Of a stretch of DNA of 64,000 nucleotides, positions 41,720-51,088 are shown one piece after another (the stretch's first letter is position 1; every line of letters begins with the position of its first letter). The DNA is taken from the NCBI RefSeq assembly GCF_006007965.1, contig NZ_CP040748.1:1240001-1304000 (forward strand). Reading direction: 5' to 3'. Origin of the DNA: Nocardioides jishulii (GTDB taxonomy: Bacteria; Actinomycetota; Actinomycetes; Propionibacteriales; Nocardioidaceae). The notes below the pieces were generated by a model that was given only the letters and a program-made list of their open reading frames with translations, was not told where the DNA came from and made no database searches. Made by a program: the position numbers and the translations under genes.

Positions 41720-43351
41720 TCACGCGCCCCGAGACGGGGGACTGGTGGGTTCTGCTGAGCGGTGGATTCGGGCCCCCGGGACGGGGACGTTCTGCAGGGA
41801 GGGGTTGCCGCCCTGGTCGGGGGAGCTGCCCACGCGGACGCTCACGGTCGTGCCTCGCGCGGGGCTGGAACGCACCTCGATGATGCCCCCGATGAGGGCC
41901 GCACGCTCCCGCATGATCGAGAGGCCGTGCGAGTCGCGGCGGCCGGCCTGGAGCCCCAGCCCGTCGTCGGAGACCACGATCTCGGCGTACGGCGCCTGGA
42001 CCCGGCAGCGCACGTCGATGAGCGCAGCCTGCGAGTGCTTGACGGCGTTGTTCATCGCCTCCTGGGCGATGCGCAGCAGCTCTGCCTCGACCTCGTGGCG
42101 CAGCCGCGAGGTGCGTTCGTCGACGGTGACCTTGATGGGGGTGCCGGAGACGTCGCTGAGGTGGCGCGCCAACGTGGCGATGGCAGCGCCGAGGCTCTCG
42201 CTCGAGCCCGCCTGCGTACGCAGCGTCATCACGGACCTGCGCACCTCCGCGACGACGCGCGAAATCATGTCGCGGAGCTGGACCAGCGCCTGCTCCTGCT
42301 GGGGTGTGGCGGTCGAGATGAGTGCGTCGACGACGTAGCCCATGGAGGCGATGTCCTGGGCGACGCCGTCGTGCATCTCGCGGGCCAGACGACGCCGTTC
42401 CTCCGACATCGCGGCGTCACGGAACGAGACGAAGAGTTGAGCGGTGTCCAGCTGCAGTGCCTCTGGCCCCAGCTGGGTCGCCACCCGGTTCAGCTCCGCG
42501 ACCAGCTGGTCGCGGTCCACGTGCAGTCCCGGCGCGAGTCGCCCGCTCACCACGGCGACGGTCGCGCCGGAGCTCACGACCGGAAAGGCGAAGTCGTGGC
42601 CGATCACGCGTGTGAGTTGATCACGCCACACGTCCTCGGCGAGCTCGCCGTCGCAGTCGCCCTCCTCGTTCGTCGCGGAGCGGCTCACCAGCGGCAGCAG
42701 GACGCCGTCGCGTTGCACGTGAAGCACCACCGAGGCCAACGGGAGCTCGGCTCCTATCTGGTCGAGGAGGGCTCCACCCATGCTCATCGGGTCGAGTCCT
42801 CCTGCCAGCTGTCCGGAGAGCGCGTTGAGCTCGCTGATGAGGGCGCGGGCCTCGTGGTAGGCAGCGCTGCCGTCGTCCGGTGCAGCCGAGAAGACGAAGA
42901 AGCTGGCGAGCAGCCCCAACCCGAGGCCCGTCACCAGCCAGGTGAAGAGGTCGGCAACCTCGGTGGGATCGGGGAAGGAGTCACGCAGTGCCACCAGGGA
43001 ACTGAGGACGAGGATCTGCACCGCGAACGTCTCCGCGACGCCGCGGATCCCGCGGACCAGTCCATGGACGAAGGGCGGGACCACCAGAGCTGCCAGCAGG
43101 GCCGGCGCGACGTCCAGGTAGAGCCCCGCGACGACCGAGACGAGCGCCGACTCGACGATCGAGGCAAGGAGGGGAGAGGCCGGGCTTCGCATGGCCCACG
43201 AGATGGCGACCCAGATCGTGGCGAGGGTCAGGAGTCCGGACACGGCTTCGCCGTCGCGGCTCCAGACGACGGCGGCCGCGACGGCGAGCAGGACGAAAGC
43301 ACGTGAGCCCTCGATGAGACCCGCATGCTGCAGGTCGGGCCCGCGGGTCAT
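41720..43351 (-). CDS. Membrane sensor histidine kinase embedded in the Tad operon
   Basis: A 543-residue kinase. About six N-terminal helices (about 18-165) form a membrane sensor, followed by a GAF-like region (about 180-310). The H-box is LAREMHDGVAQDIASMG (HisKA_3), and the ATPase domain has AQEAMNNAVKHS, SDDGLGL and HGLSIMRERA. The start ATG overlaps the tadC stop by one base (TGATG), and the regulator gene follows at once, so kinase, regulator and pilus machine are one unit. This is the family of NarX/DesK-type kinases; the signal is unknown. Confidence 0.93.
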   Translation of the reverse strand: MTRGPDLQHAGLIEGSRAFVLLAVAAAVVWSRDGEAVSGLLTLATIWVAISWAMRSPASPLLASIVESALVSVVAGLYLDVAPALLAALVVPPFVHGLVRGIRGVAETFAVQILVLSSLVALRDSFPDPTEVADLFTWLVTGLGLGLLASFFVFSAAPDDGSAAYHEARALISELNALSGQLAGGLDPMSMGGALLDQIGAELPLASVVLHVQRDGVLLPLVSRSATNEEGDCDGELAEDVWRDQLTRVIGHDFAFPVVSSGATVAVVSGRLAPGLHVDRDQLVAELNRVATQLGPEALQLDTAQLFVSFRDAAMSEERRRLAREMHDGVAQDIASMGYVVDALISTATPQQEQALVQLRDMISRVVAEVRRSVMTLRTQAGSSESLGAAIATLARHLSDVSGTPIKVTVDERTSRLRHEVEAELLRIAQEAMNNAVKHSQAALIDVRCRVQAPYAEIVVSDDGLGLQAGRRDSHGLSIMRERAALIGGIIEVRSSPARGTTVSVRVGSSPDQGGNPSLQNVPVPGARIHRSAEPTSPPSRGA

Positions 43352-44277
43352 CAACCGAAGGAGGACATGATCGACAGCGCGGCGGGGCCGAGGACGATGA
43401 CGAACAGGGTCGGGAGGATGCAGAAGATCAGCGGGACGGTCATCTTCACGGGGACCTGCTGGGCCTTCTCCTCCGCCTTCTGGCGGCGCTTGGTGCGCAT
43501 CTCCGAGGACTGGACGCGCAGCACCTGGGCGATCGGGATACCGAACGCGTCAGCCTGCACCATGGCGCTCACGAAGGAGCGGAGGTCATCGAGGTTGGTG
43601 CGGTCGGCCAGCGCGCGCAGGGCAGCGCTGCGACCGTTACCGATCTGCATCTCCTGCAGGACCCGGGTGAACTCCTCGGACAGCGGGCCGGTGGTGTTCC
43701 TGGAGACCTGCTGGACGGCGGCGTCGAAGGCCAGACCAGACTCCACCGAGATGGTGAGCAGGTCGATCGCGTCAGGAAGCTCCCGGGCCAGTTGCGCCTG
43801 ACGGTCGTAGGCCTTCTGGTACAGGTACATGTTTGGGCTCATGTAGCCGACCAGCCCACCGCCGACGGTGAAGATCAGGCGGGTGAAGAGACTCAGGTCC
43901 AGCATGAAGGAGAACAGCAGGAAGGCGACGAGCCCGCCCACGGCGCCGATGACCTTCATGGAGACGACCCGGTCCACGGACCACCCGACCGGGTTTCCCG
44001 CGAGCTCCAGCTTGCGGTAGAGGCGCTCGGCATTGTCCGCGCCGGAGAGCCGACGACCGATGGCGAGGGCTCGCTCCTGGAAGGGCTCCAGGACTCGTTC
44101 GCTGAACGGGCGGTTCAGCTCAGAGGTCAGGTCGGGTGTGGCCGAGTGCCCCATGGCTTCGAGCGCCTTGATGGCACGTCCGACCCCGCCGGACTGCGCC
44201 GCCTCGGCCTTCGGGAACGCCAGGAAGGTCAGCACGACGGCGGACACGATGAACAGGAATCCCAGAAGCAGCACCAT
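43351..44277 (-). CDS. tadC: Tad pilus inner-membrane platform protein TadC
   Basis: A 308-residue type II secretion F-domain protein. An N-terminal helix (about 3-22), two central helices (about 108-142) and a C-terminal helix (about 282-304) surround the F domain ELPDAIDLLTISVESGLAFDAAVQQVSRN. It forms the inner-membrane platform with TadB for extrusion of the Flp pilus. It begins one base after the tadB stop. Confidence 0.92.
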   Translation of the reverse strand: MVLLLGFLFIVSAVVLTFLAFPKAEAAQSGGVGRAIKALEAMGHSATPDLTSELNRPFSERVLEPFQERALAIGRRLSGADNAERLYRKLELAGNPVGWSVDRVVSMKVIGAVGGLVAFLLFSFMLDLSLFTRLIFTVGGGLVGYMSPNMYLYQKAYDRQAQLARELPDAIDLLTISVESGLAFDAAVQQVSRNTTGPLSEEFTRVLQEMQIGNGRSAALRALADRTNLDDLRSFVSAMVQADAFGIPIAQVLRVQSSEMRTKRRQKAEEKAQQVPVKMTVPLIFCILPTLFVIVLGPAALSIMSSFG

Positions 44278-44278
44278 G

Positions 44279-45379
44279 TCAGACCTCCACCTTGATGAGG
44301 CGGCTCATCCAGAACGCGCCCACTGCGAGCATGAGCACCGCTCCGCCCAGCATGGCCCAGCCGAGAGGGCTCTCGAACATGGGGTTGATGTAGCCCGGCT
44401 GCGTGAGGAACAGGTACAGGCCGAACAGTGGGGGCAGGCCACCCAGCACGTAGGCCGAGATCTTGCCTTCGGCGGCCAGCGCGTCCACCTGGCGTCGCAT
44501 GTACTCACGCTCGCGGATCGTGCCGGCGACGGTGTCCAGGAGCTCACCGAGATTTCCACCGACCTGGCGCTGGATCTTGATGGCCATGACGATCCAGGCA
44601 AAGTCCTTGCTGTCGAAGCGCTCGGTGATGCCCTCCATGGCGTCCTCGAGGGGCACCCCCAGGCGGGTCTCGACCAGGACTCGCTTGAACTCTCCTGCGA
44701 TCGGCTCGCTGCCCTCCCGGACGATGGTGTCGATGGACTGGGCGAGCGACAGGCCGGCGGAGAGCGAGCCGGACATCAGCTGGAGCGTGTCGGGCAGCAG
44801 GGAGTTGAACTTCTTTGCCCGGCGCTTCTTCAGGAAACCCAGGTAGAACCAAGGGCCGATGATGCCCAGGACGAGGAAGAGGATGCCGACGATGATGTTG
44901 CCGCCGCCGACGAAGAGCCCGACCATGCCGGCGACGATGACGACACCGATGTGCAGGAGCAGCCACTCCGGCGCCTTGAAGCCGCTTCCGGCGGCGTCGA
45001 GCCGTGCCCCGATCCGGGCCTCCAGCGACGTGTTGCGCTTGAGCACCGACTCGGCAGCGCCCTTGAACTGGGCGAGCTGGTCGGTCGTCGGCGCAGCGTG
45101 GGCGCCAGCACCCTCGGCGGCGCCGCCACCGGAGGCATACAGGGTGACGCGTTCCTCGAGGGTGAGCTCGGCCCGCTTCGGCTTGAGGAAGAGCCCTACG
45201 ACGAGGAGGAGCACGGCAAGCGCGACGAGGCCCATGGCCACGTACTTGCCCCACTCGGCCAGGAAGAGGCCGTCGGGGGCGCTGGGCAGGCCCTCGGCCG
45301 CGTACGCACCGGAGGCGGCGCTGAGCACCACACCGGCGACGACGGCCGTGGCCCCACCCACGGTCAGGAGTCGACGCAT
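44279..45379 (-). CDS. tadB: Tad pilus inner-membrane platform protein TadB
   Basis: A 366-residue T2SF-domain protein. A cleavable-looking N-terminal segment ends ASGAYAAEG, followed by membrane helices (about 43-66, 128-170 and two near the end, about 305-358). The F domain is in LLPDTLQLMSGSLSAGLSLAQSI with QVGGNLGELLDTVAGTIRER. It pairs with TadC around the TadA motor. Its ATG overlaps the tadA stop by one base. Confidence 0.92.
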   Translation of the reverse strand: MRRLLTVGGATAVVAGVVLSAASGAYAAEGLPSAPDGLFLAEWGKYVAMGLVALAVLLLVVGLFLKPKRAELTLEERVTLYASGGGAAEGAGAHAAPTTDQLAQFKGAAESVLKRNTSLEARIGARLDAAGSGFKAPEWLLLHIGVVIVAGMVGLFVGGGNIIVGILFLVLGIIGPWFYLGFLKKRRAKKFNSLLPDTLQLMSGSLSAGLSLAQSIDTIVREGSEPIAGEFKRVLVETRLGVPLEDAMEGITERFDSKDFAWIVMAIKIQRQVGGNLGELLDTVAGTIREREYMRRQVDALAAEGKISAYVLGGLPPLFGLYLFLTQPGYINPMFESPLGWAMLGGAVLMLAVGAFWMSRLIKVEV

Positions 45380-46932
45380 CAGAAGCCTCCTGCAGTGAAG
45401 ATCCGCGGGTCGACGGTGACGTTGTTGTACGACATCTTCTCGAGGAACTTGGGGCGCAGGCCGGTGGACTTGAGCCCACCCAGCGTCCTGCCCTCGGAGT
45501 CGAAACCGGCGGAGTGGTCGTAGACGAACACGTCCTGGAGGGTGATGATGTCGCCCTCCATCCGCTCCACCTCGGTGACGTGGGTGATGTGGCGCGACCC
45601 GTCCTTGAAACGGGCCTGGTGGACGATCAGGTCGACCGCGGAGGCGACCTGCTCGCGGATGGCCTTGATCGGCAGGTCCATGCCGGCCATCAGCACCATC
45701 GTCTCCATGCGGGACAGTGTGTCTCGCGGACCGTTGGAGTGCAGGGAACAGATGGAGCCGTCGTGACCGGTGTTCATCGCCTGCAGCATGTCGAGCGCGC
45801 TGGCGTCTCGGACCTCACCGACGATGATGCGGTCGGGGCGCATACGCAGGGAGTTCTTCACCAGGTCGCGGATGGTCACCGCGCCCTTGCCCTCGATGTT
45901 GGAGGGGCGGGACTCGAGGCGTACGACGTGCTCCTGCTTGAGCTGGAGCTCGGCGGCGTCCTCGATGGTGACGATGCGCTCGTCGGCGGGGATGAAGGAC
46001 GAGAGCACGTTGAGGGTGGTCGTCTTTCCCGCACCGGTGGAACCGGAGACGATGATGTTGAGGCGACCACGCACGCAGGCGTCGAGGAAGGCCTTGGTCT
46101 TCTCCGTGAACGAACCGAACCGGACGAGGTCATCGGCGGTGAGCGGGTCTGCCGCGAACTTACGGATCGTGAGGCAGGAGCCGTCGATCGCCAGGGGCGG
46201 GACCACCGCGTTGACACGGGAACCGTCGGGGAGACGGGCGTCCACCATGGGGCTCGACTCGTCGACGCGGCGGCCGACGCGCGAGACGATCTTGTCGATC
46301 GTGCGCCGCAGGTGGGCCTCGTCCGCGAAGACCGCGTCAGCCGCGACGAGGCGGCCCTTGCGCTCCAGCCAGATGTTGTGCGCTCCGTTGACCATGACCT
46401 CGGAGACGTCGGGGTCGCGCAGGTAGGGCTCGATCGGGCCGTACCCCAGGATGTCGTCAGTGATCTCGCTGGTGACCTGCTGGCGCTCGCTCGCACTGAT
46501 CGGGCGGTCCTGCTTGGAGAGCACGTCCGCCAGGGCGGCACGCACCTTCTGGTCCAGCTCGCTCTGCTCCAGGTTGGAGTCGTAGAGCTGGGGGCCGAGC
46601 TGGCGCAGCAGCTCGGCGTGCACCGATGCCTTGATCTCCTCGATGCGGTCCGCGCCCTTCGCGGGCAGGGCCCGCTTGCCGCCGGCATCGGTGCCACCGG
46701 CGGCCGGGGCACGCCGGTCCTGCAGCGGTGACGACGATGCCTTGGCCGCCGGCGCGGCCGGGGCAGCTGCCTTGGGGGCGACGGGGGGGAGCGGGGGCAA
46801 CGTCATGGTGCCGGGATCGGTGCCCCCGGGGATCGGGGCCGCCGGCGCTGCGGGGGCTGCGGGAGCCCCGGCCGCGGCCGCGGCCGCCTCGGCCTGGCGG
46901 CGTGCGGCAAGACGCTCGGAGAGGTTGCTCAT
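45379..46932 (-). CDS. tadA: Tad pilus assembly ATPase TadA/CpaF
   Basis: A 517-residue secretion ATPase powering pilus assembly. A low-complexity Ala/Pro linker (about 15-75) precedes the N-terminal domain and the motor domain with Walker A GSTGAGKTT (297-305), the Asp box TIEDAAELQL, Walker B RPDRIIVGEVR and the His box GHDGSICSLHSNG. CpaF proteins are hexameric. It lies four bases downstream of cpaE. Confidence 0.96.
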   Translation of the reverse strand: MSNLSERLAARRQAEAAAAAAGAPAAPAAPAAPIPGGTDPGTMTLPPLPPVAPKAAAPAAPAAKASSSPLQDRRAPAAGGTDAGGKRALPAKGADRIEEIKASVHAELLRQLGPQLYDSNLEQSELDQKVRAALADVLSKQDRPISASERQQVTSEITDDILGYGPIEPYLRDPDVSEVMVNGAHNIWLERKGRLVAADAVFADEAHLRRTIDKIVSRVGRRVDESSPMVDARLPDGSRVNAVVPPLAIDGSCLTIRKFAADPLTADDLVRFGSFTEKTKAFLDACVRGRLNIIVSGSTGAGKTTTLNVLSSFIPADERIVTIEDAAELQLKQEHVVRLESRPSNIEGKGAVTIRDLVKNSLRMRPDRIIVGEVRDASALDMLQAMNTGHDGSICSLHSNGPRDTLSRMETMVLMAGMDLPIKAIREQVASAVDLIVHQARFKDGSRHITHVTEVERMEGDIITLQDVFVYDHSAGFDSEGRTLGGLKSTGLRPKFLEKMSYNNVTVDPRIFTAGGF

Positions 46933-46936
46933 GAAT

Positions 46937-48166
46937 TCATCTCCTGCTGATGCGGAAGCGCTTCGGGTTGTCCTCGCGCTTGTCGGAGGCGGCCGGGGCG
47001 GTGGCGGATGCGGAGCTCGTCCTCGGGGCCGGGGGAGTCGCGGAGAACTCGCTGTCGATGCCCATCAACCTGTCGGCCAGCGACCGGAGGGCCTGGGACG
47101 ACGGGTGCGAGGGCGAGGACAGCATCAGGGGCCGTCCCGCGTTGGTCGCCTTGGCGATGTCGAGAGACGTGGCCACCTGGACGGCGACGTTCATGCCGAG
47201 GATGCCCTCGACCTTGTCCGCACCGATGCCGACCTGCTCGTCGGCACGGTTGAGCAGCAGGTGGCGGTGCCCTTCGGCGACGCCGAGCACGTCCAGCGTC
47301 TCGAGGGCGACCTTGACGTTCTTCAGCGTCGGGACGTCGAGGGTGGCCACGATGATGCACTCGTCGGTCTCGTCGAGGGCGGTCAGCGTCTGCTCGTCGA
47401 ACGCCGGGGCCGTGTCCAGCACGATGTAGTCGTACTGCTCGCGCAGCGTCTGGAGCAGGCGTGCGATCAGGACGCCGCTGACCCGCTCACGCGCATCCGG
47501 GGCGCTGGGCGCCGCGAGGATCATGAGCCCACTCTCGTGCGGCGTCATGAGCTGCTGGATGAACTGTTCGTCCATGTAGGTCTCGCCACCGATCGCGTGC
47601 TCGATCGAGTGCGTCGGGAAGAGCTGCAGCGTGATCGCGATGTCACCGAAGGCGAGGTCGAGGTCGACGACGCAGACCTTGTTCTCGCCACCGCGCATCA
47701 GGGCGATGCCCAGGTTGACCGACATGGTCGTCTTGCCGACCCCACCCTTCGGGGAGAAGATCGTGACGACCCGTCCACCCTCGTGCCCACGCCCGCCCGC
47801 CTGGTTGCCGCGCAGCGCGACCGCCAGCCCGTGGGCCCGCTGGATGGCCTGTCCCACCTGGGCCAGGTCTTGGGCAGCGACGACCTCGCGGACACCGGCG
47901 TGCATGGCCTGCGTCAGCGTTGCGGTGTCGACCGCCTGGCGCAGGAGCACCACGGTCGTGGTCGGCATCGTCGTGCGCATGCGCTCCGCCAAGGCCATGG
48001 CGTCGGGCAGCCCGACGCTGGGGCCGATCAGCACCGCGTACTCGTCGGGGTGGCCGTTGAGCCAGCCGAAGAGACGCTCGGCGGAGTCCACGACCTGGCT
48101 CCCCTGAGGAAGGACGGTCAGGACGTGGGCGGCGGTCTGCGGGTCAGCTCCGAGAAGGATGGGCAT
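46937..48166 (-). CDS. cpaE: CpaE-like ParA/MinD ATPase of the Tad pilus
   Basis: A 409-residue protein with a degenerate receiver-like N-terminal domain (about 1-115) and a MinD/ParA ATPase domain. The deviant Walker A is SPKGGVGKTT, with the signature Lys140 and the P-loop Lys145; VVDLDLAFGD and YIVLDTAP follow. CpaE places the pilus machinery, often at the cell pole. The Ser/Ala/Pro-rich C-terminus (about 375-409) is disordered. It starts ten bases after the cpaB stop. Confidence 0.93.
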   Translation of the reverse strand: MPILLGADPQTAAHVLTVLPQGSQVVDSAERLFGWLNGHPDEYAVLIGPSVGLPDAMALAERMRTTMPTTTVVLLRQAVDTATLTQAMHAGVREVVAAQDLAQVGQAIQRAHGLAVALRGNQAGGRGHEGGRVVTIFSPKGGVGKTTMSVNLGIALMRGGENKVCVVDLDLAFGDIAITLQLFPTHSIEHAIGGETYMDEQFIQQLMTPHESGLMILAAPSAPDARERVSGVLIARLLQTLREQYDYIVLDTAPAFDEQTLTALDETDECIIVATLDVPTLKNVKVALETLDVLGVAEGHRHLLLNRADEQVGIGADKVEGILGMNVAVQVATSLDIAKATNAGRPLMLSSPSHPSSQALRSLADRLMGIDSEFSATPPAPRTSSASATAPAASDKREDNPKRFRISRR

Positions 48167-48176
48167 CGTGTCGTCC

Positions 48177-48923
48177 TCAGTTGAAGAGGTTCTTGGCGGT
48201 CACACCGTTGCTCCGCTGGACCTTGCTGTCCTCGGACAGCAGGCCGAAGGAGAGCTCACCGTTGGCGGCGGCGTACTTGATGCGCTCGGCCTGGTCCTGG
48301 TCGACGGCCAGGGTCAGCAGCGTGCGGGGCAGCTGCTCGGTGGTCGCGGTGCCGTCGGCCTCCGTGGAGGTCTGGGCCACCAAGGTGGTGGAACCGGCAG
48401 CCAGGACCGTCACCTTGGGCAGCAGCAGGCGGGTGAACGGGATGGGATCGACGTTCGGGTCCTCGAAGATGGCGTCGGCCGTGACCCACACGGCGACCTC
48501 GGATCCCGCCTCGACGAAGCCGGCGACGCGGGCGGTGTCGCTCAGCTCGACGGAGACGGCGACCGTACCCTTGGGGATCGGCAGGCGCGAGGCCTCCGCG
48601 ACGCCACCGAACTTCTCCGGCACGATCTGCTCGCCGGCGTAGATGTTCGTGTTGGCGGCGAGTCCCTTGAGCGAGTCCACCGTGGAGACCGCGGTGGGCA
48701 GCAGCACGTTGCGCGGGATGCGCGAGCGCTGGAGCTTGCCGGCCTCGGCCGCCTCGCTGATGCTCTCGCCGGTCAGGATCGGCTGGACGGCGGTCAGTAC
48801 CTCGACCGTCTCGTACTGGCTGGCCGCGCGCTTGTCGGCCCCCTGCACGTAGACGAAGACGAAGGCCGCGCCGATCGCCGCCACCACGACAGCCACGACG
48901 AGGAGGAGCTTGCGTCGATCCAT
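48177..48923 (-). CDS. cpaB: CpaB/RcpC pilus assembly protein
   Basis: A 248-residue protein with one N-terminal helix (about 6-26) and an extracytoplasmic SAF domain (about 40-105; ILTGESISEAAEAGKLQRSR and IYAGEQIVPEKF), then an RcpC-like beta region (VSVELSDTARVAGFVEAGSEV). It is the first gene of the Tad operon. The ATG at 48923 gives a normal positively charged N-terminus (MDRRKLLL); a longer GTG-started form would overlap the leader hairpin. Confidence 0.9.
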   Translation of the reverse strand: MDRRKLLLVVAVVVAAIGAAFVFVYVQGADKRAASQYETVEVLTAVQPILTGESISEAAEAGKLQRSRIPRNVLLPTAVSTVDSLKGLAANTNIYAGEQIVPEKFGGVAEASRLPIPKGTVAVSVELSDTARVAGFVEAGSEVAVWVTADAIFEDPNVDPIPFTRLLLPKVTVLAAGSTTLVAQTSTEADGTATTEQLPRTLLTLAVDQDQAERIKYAAANGELSFGLLSEDSKVQRSNGVTAKNLFN

Positions 48924-48937
48924 GAGTTCTTGACCCT

Positions 48938-48973
48938 CTCGGTCCAAGGCAGGTCGATCCACCGTGGACCGAG
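48938..48973 (-). promoter_or_regulatory. Inverted repeat next to the cpaB ribosome-binding site
   Basis: Arms CTCGGTCCA and TGGACCGAG, perfect over nine bases, with an 18-base loop. On the minus strand the second arm ends just before AGGG, so the folded leader could affect access to the ribosome-binding site. Confidence 0.45.
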
Positions 48974-48993
48974 CGCCGGGTTCTTTACATCAG

Positions 48994-49030
48994 CCGTCAC
49001 CCTGCCGAATGCATGGGGCAGGTGTGACGG
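48994..49030 (-). promoter_or_regulatory. Second inverted repeat in the Tad leader
   Basis: CCGTCAC-CCTGCC pairs with GGCAGGTGTGACGG with one bulged base and a ten-base loop. It may be an operator or part of a structured leader. Confidence 0.45.
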
Positions 49031-49109
49031 AAACGTCGATTCGAACGCTAGTTGTCTGGACCGGTCCTTGTTCGCGTTTTGGAGGAACCTCCTCCCCGAA
49101 ATAGGGGAA

Positions 49110-49144
49110 GGGCCGCCGGGAGGTGGTGATCCTCCCGACGGCCC
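49110..49144 (-). terminator. Terminator of the fadD15-like gene
   Basis: A 14-base stem GGGCCGCCGGGAGG/CCTCCCGACGGCCC with one mismatch and a seven-base loop, 18 bases after the stop on the minus strand. Confidence 0.8.
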
Positions 49145-49161
49145 GTGGTCCTCGTGCCCGA

Positions 49162-50952
49162 TCAGGGCAGGTAGAGCGCCTCCACGTCCTCGCGGAACTC
49201 GCGCATCACGACGTTGCGACGCAGCTTGAGGCTCGGCGTCAGCTGGCCGCCCTCCTCGGACCACGAGGAGGGCAGGATCGTGTACTTGCGGATGGACTCC
49301 GCGCGGGAGACCGCCTTGTTGGCCTCCTCGACTGCCGCGTCGATCTCGGCACGCAGGTCGTCGTCGAACATCAGCTCGGCCACGCTGCCGGACTTGCCGT
49401 TCAGCTCGGCCCAGCCCGGGAGGGTCTCCTCGTCGAGCGTGATCAGTGCGCCGATGAAGGGCTGGCCGTCGCCGACGACCATGCACTGGTCGATCAGCAG
49501 GTGGCCACGCAGGCGGTCCTCCAGGACGGCCGGGGCGACGTTCTTGCCTCCTGCGGTCACCAGGATCTCCTTCTTGCGCCCGGTGATCCGGACGAAGCCC
49601 TCCTCGTCGATCTCGCCGACGTCGCCGGTGTGGAACCAGCCGTCGCGGTCGACGGCCTCGGCGGTGGCCTTCTCGTTCTTCCAGTAGCCGGCGAAGACCT
49701 GGCCACCCTTGAAGAGGAGCTCGCCGTCGTCGGCGACCCGCACGCTGGTGCCCGCGAACGGACGACCGACCGTGCCGATCTTGTTGGCGGAGACCTGGTT
49801 GACCGCCAGCGCCGCCGTGGTCTCGGTCAGGCCGTAGCCCTCGAGGACGACCAGACCGATGCCGCGGTAGAAGTGGCCGAGACGCTCGCCGAGCGGGGCG
49901 CCGCCGGAGACGGCGTACTCGCAACGGCCGCCCAGGGCGGTGCGCAGCTTGCCGTAGACCAGCTTGCCGAAGAGCGCGTGCTGGAGCTTGAGGCTCAGCG
50001 GGACGCGACCCTTGTCGACGGCGCGCGACCAGGCGATCGCCACGTCGGCGGCACGGTTGAAGATCTTGCCCTTGCCCTCGGCTGCGGCCTTCTGCGAGGC
50101 GGAGTTGAAGACCTTCTCGAAGACGCGCGGCACGGCGAGGATGAACGTCGGCTTGAAGACGCCGAGGTCAGCCACCAGGTTCTTGATGTCGGCGCTGTGG
50201 CCCAGGGTGCTGCGGGACTTGATGGCGCCGATCTGGATGATGCGCGCGAAGACGTGGGCCAGCGGCAGGAAGAGCAGCGTCGAGGCACCCTCGGCGAAGA
50301 GCTCCTTGATCTCGACCTCGACGGCCACACCGAGCTCGAACATGAAGTTGCCGTGGGTGAGCATGCAGCCCTTCGGCACCCCAGTGGTGCCGGAGGTGTA
50401 GATGAGGGTCGCCAGGTCGAGCGGCGTGGCGGACGTACGCCGCGCCTCCAGCTCGTCGTCGGACACGTCGGTGCCGGCGCTCGAGAGGGCGCTGACGGCG
50501 TCGGCGTCGATCGACCAGACCTCGCGCAGTTCAGGCAGGGCGTCACGCACCTCGGCCACGCGGGCCACGTGCTCGGGCGTCTCGGCCACCACCGCGACGG
50601 CTCCGGAGTCGGTCAGGATGTGCTGGACCTGCTCGGTGGAGGACGTCTCGTAGACGGGCACGGTGACGGCGCCCGCGAACCAGATCGCGTAGTCGAAGAG
50701 CGTCCACTCGTAGCGGGTCCTGGAGATCAGCGCGACCCGGTCACCCACGCCCACTCCTGCGGCGACGAGGCCCTTCGCGACAGCCTGCACCTCGGCGAGG
50801 AACTGTGCAGCCGTGACGTCGACCCACTCCTGGCCGGTGTTGCGGCGGAAGGCAATCGACTCGGGAGCTTCCTGCGCGTTCCTCACGATGTCGTCGGTCA
50901 GGTTCCCGGTCTTCGGGATCTCGATGGTCAGGGGTGAGGAGTACTCACGCAT
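49162..50952 (-). CDS. Long-chain fatty-acid-CoA ligase (FadD15-like)
   Basis: A 596-residue ANL-superfamily acyl-CoA synthetase. The ATP-binding P-loop is LIYTSGTTGVPKG, the adenine-binding motif GYGLTETTAA, and the hinge and A8 region GWFHTGDVGEIDEEGFVRITGR with the catalytic Lys near the C-terminus (LTPSLKLRR). It activates long-chain fatty acids for lipid synthesis or breakdown. GGAGG lies upstream of the ATG. It sits divergent from the SRPBCC gene, the same arrangement as fadD15 in mycobacteria. Confidence 0.94.
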   Translation of the reverse strand: MREYSSPLTIEIPKTGNLTDDIVRNAQEAPESIAFRRNTGQEWVDVTAAQFLAEVQAVAKGLVAAGVGVGDRVALISRTRYEWTLFDYAIWFAGAVTVPVYETSSTEQVQHILTDSGAVAVVAETPEHVARVAEVRDALPELREVWSIDADAVSALSSAGTDVSDDELEARRTSATPLDLATLIYTSGTTGVPKGCMLTHGNFMFELGVAVEVEIKELFAEGASTLLFLPLAHVFARIIQIGAIKSRSTLGHSADIKNLVADLGVFKPTFILAVPRVFEKVFNSASQKAAAEGKGKIFNRAADVAIAWSRAVDKGRVPLSLKLQHALFGKLVYGKLRTALGGRCEYAVSGGAPLGERLGHFYRGIGLVVLEGYGLTETTAALAVNQVSANKIGTVGRPFAGTSVRVADDGELLFKGGQVFAGYWKNEKATAEAVDRDGWFHTGDVGEIDEEGFVRITGRKKEILVTAGGKNVAPAVLEDRLRGHLLIDQCMVVGDGQPFIGALITLDEETLPGWAELNGKSGSVAELMFDDDLRAEIDAAVEEANKAVSRAESIRKYTILPSSWSEEGGQLTPSLKLRRNVVMREFREDVEALYLP

Positions 50953-51088
50953 CGTCAGGGCCTCCAGTCAACGGTTGTTACCCGCAGGTTACCTCCGCGG
51001 GATGGGGGTCACCGATCCGGTAGTCTCCACGAACACACCAGACGGGAGCGGGCGGGGCACGCCCGCCTGCGAGCGAGCGGAGAACAAG

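Noticed and set aside
40372..49000. Recent horizontal transfer of the Tad locus
   Set aside because: Base composition and codon use look like the flanks, and no mobility genes or bounding repeats are present; it may be an old insertion relative to mycobacteria.
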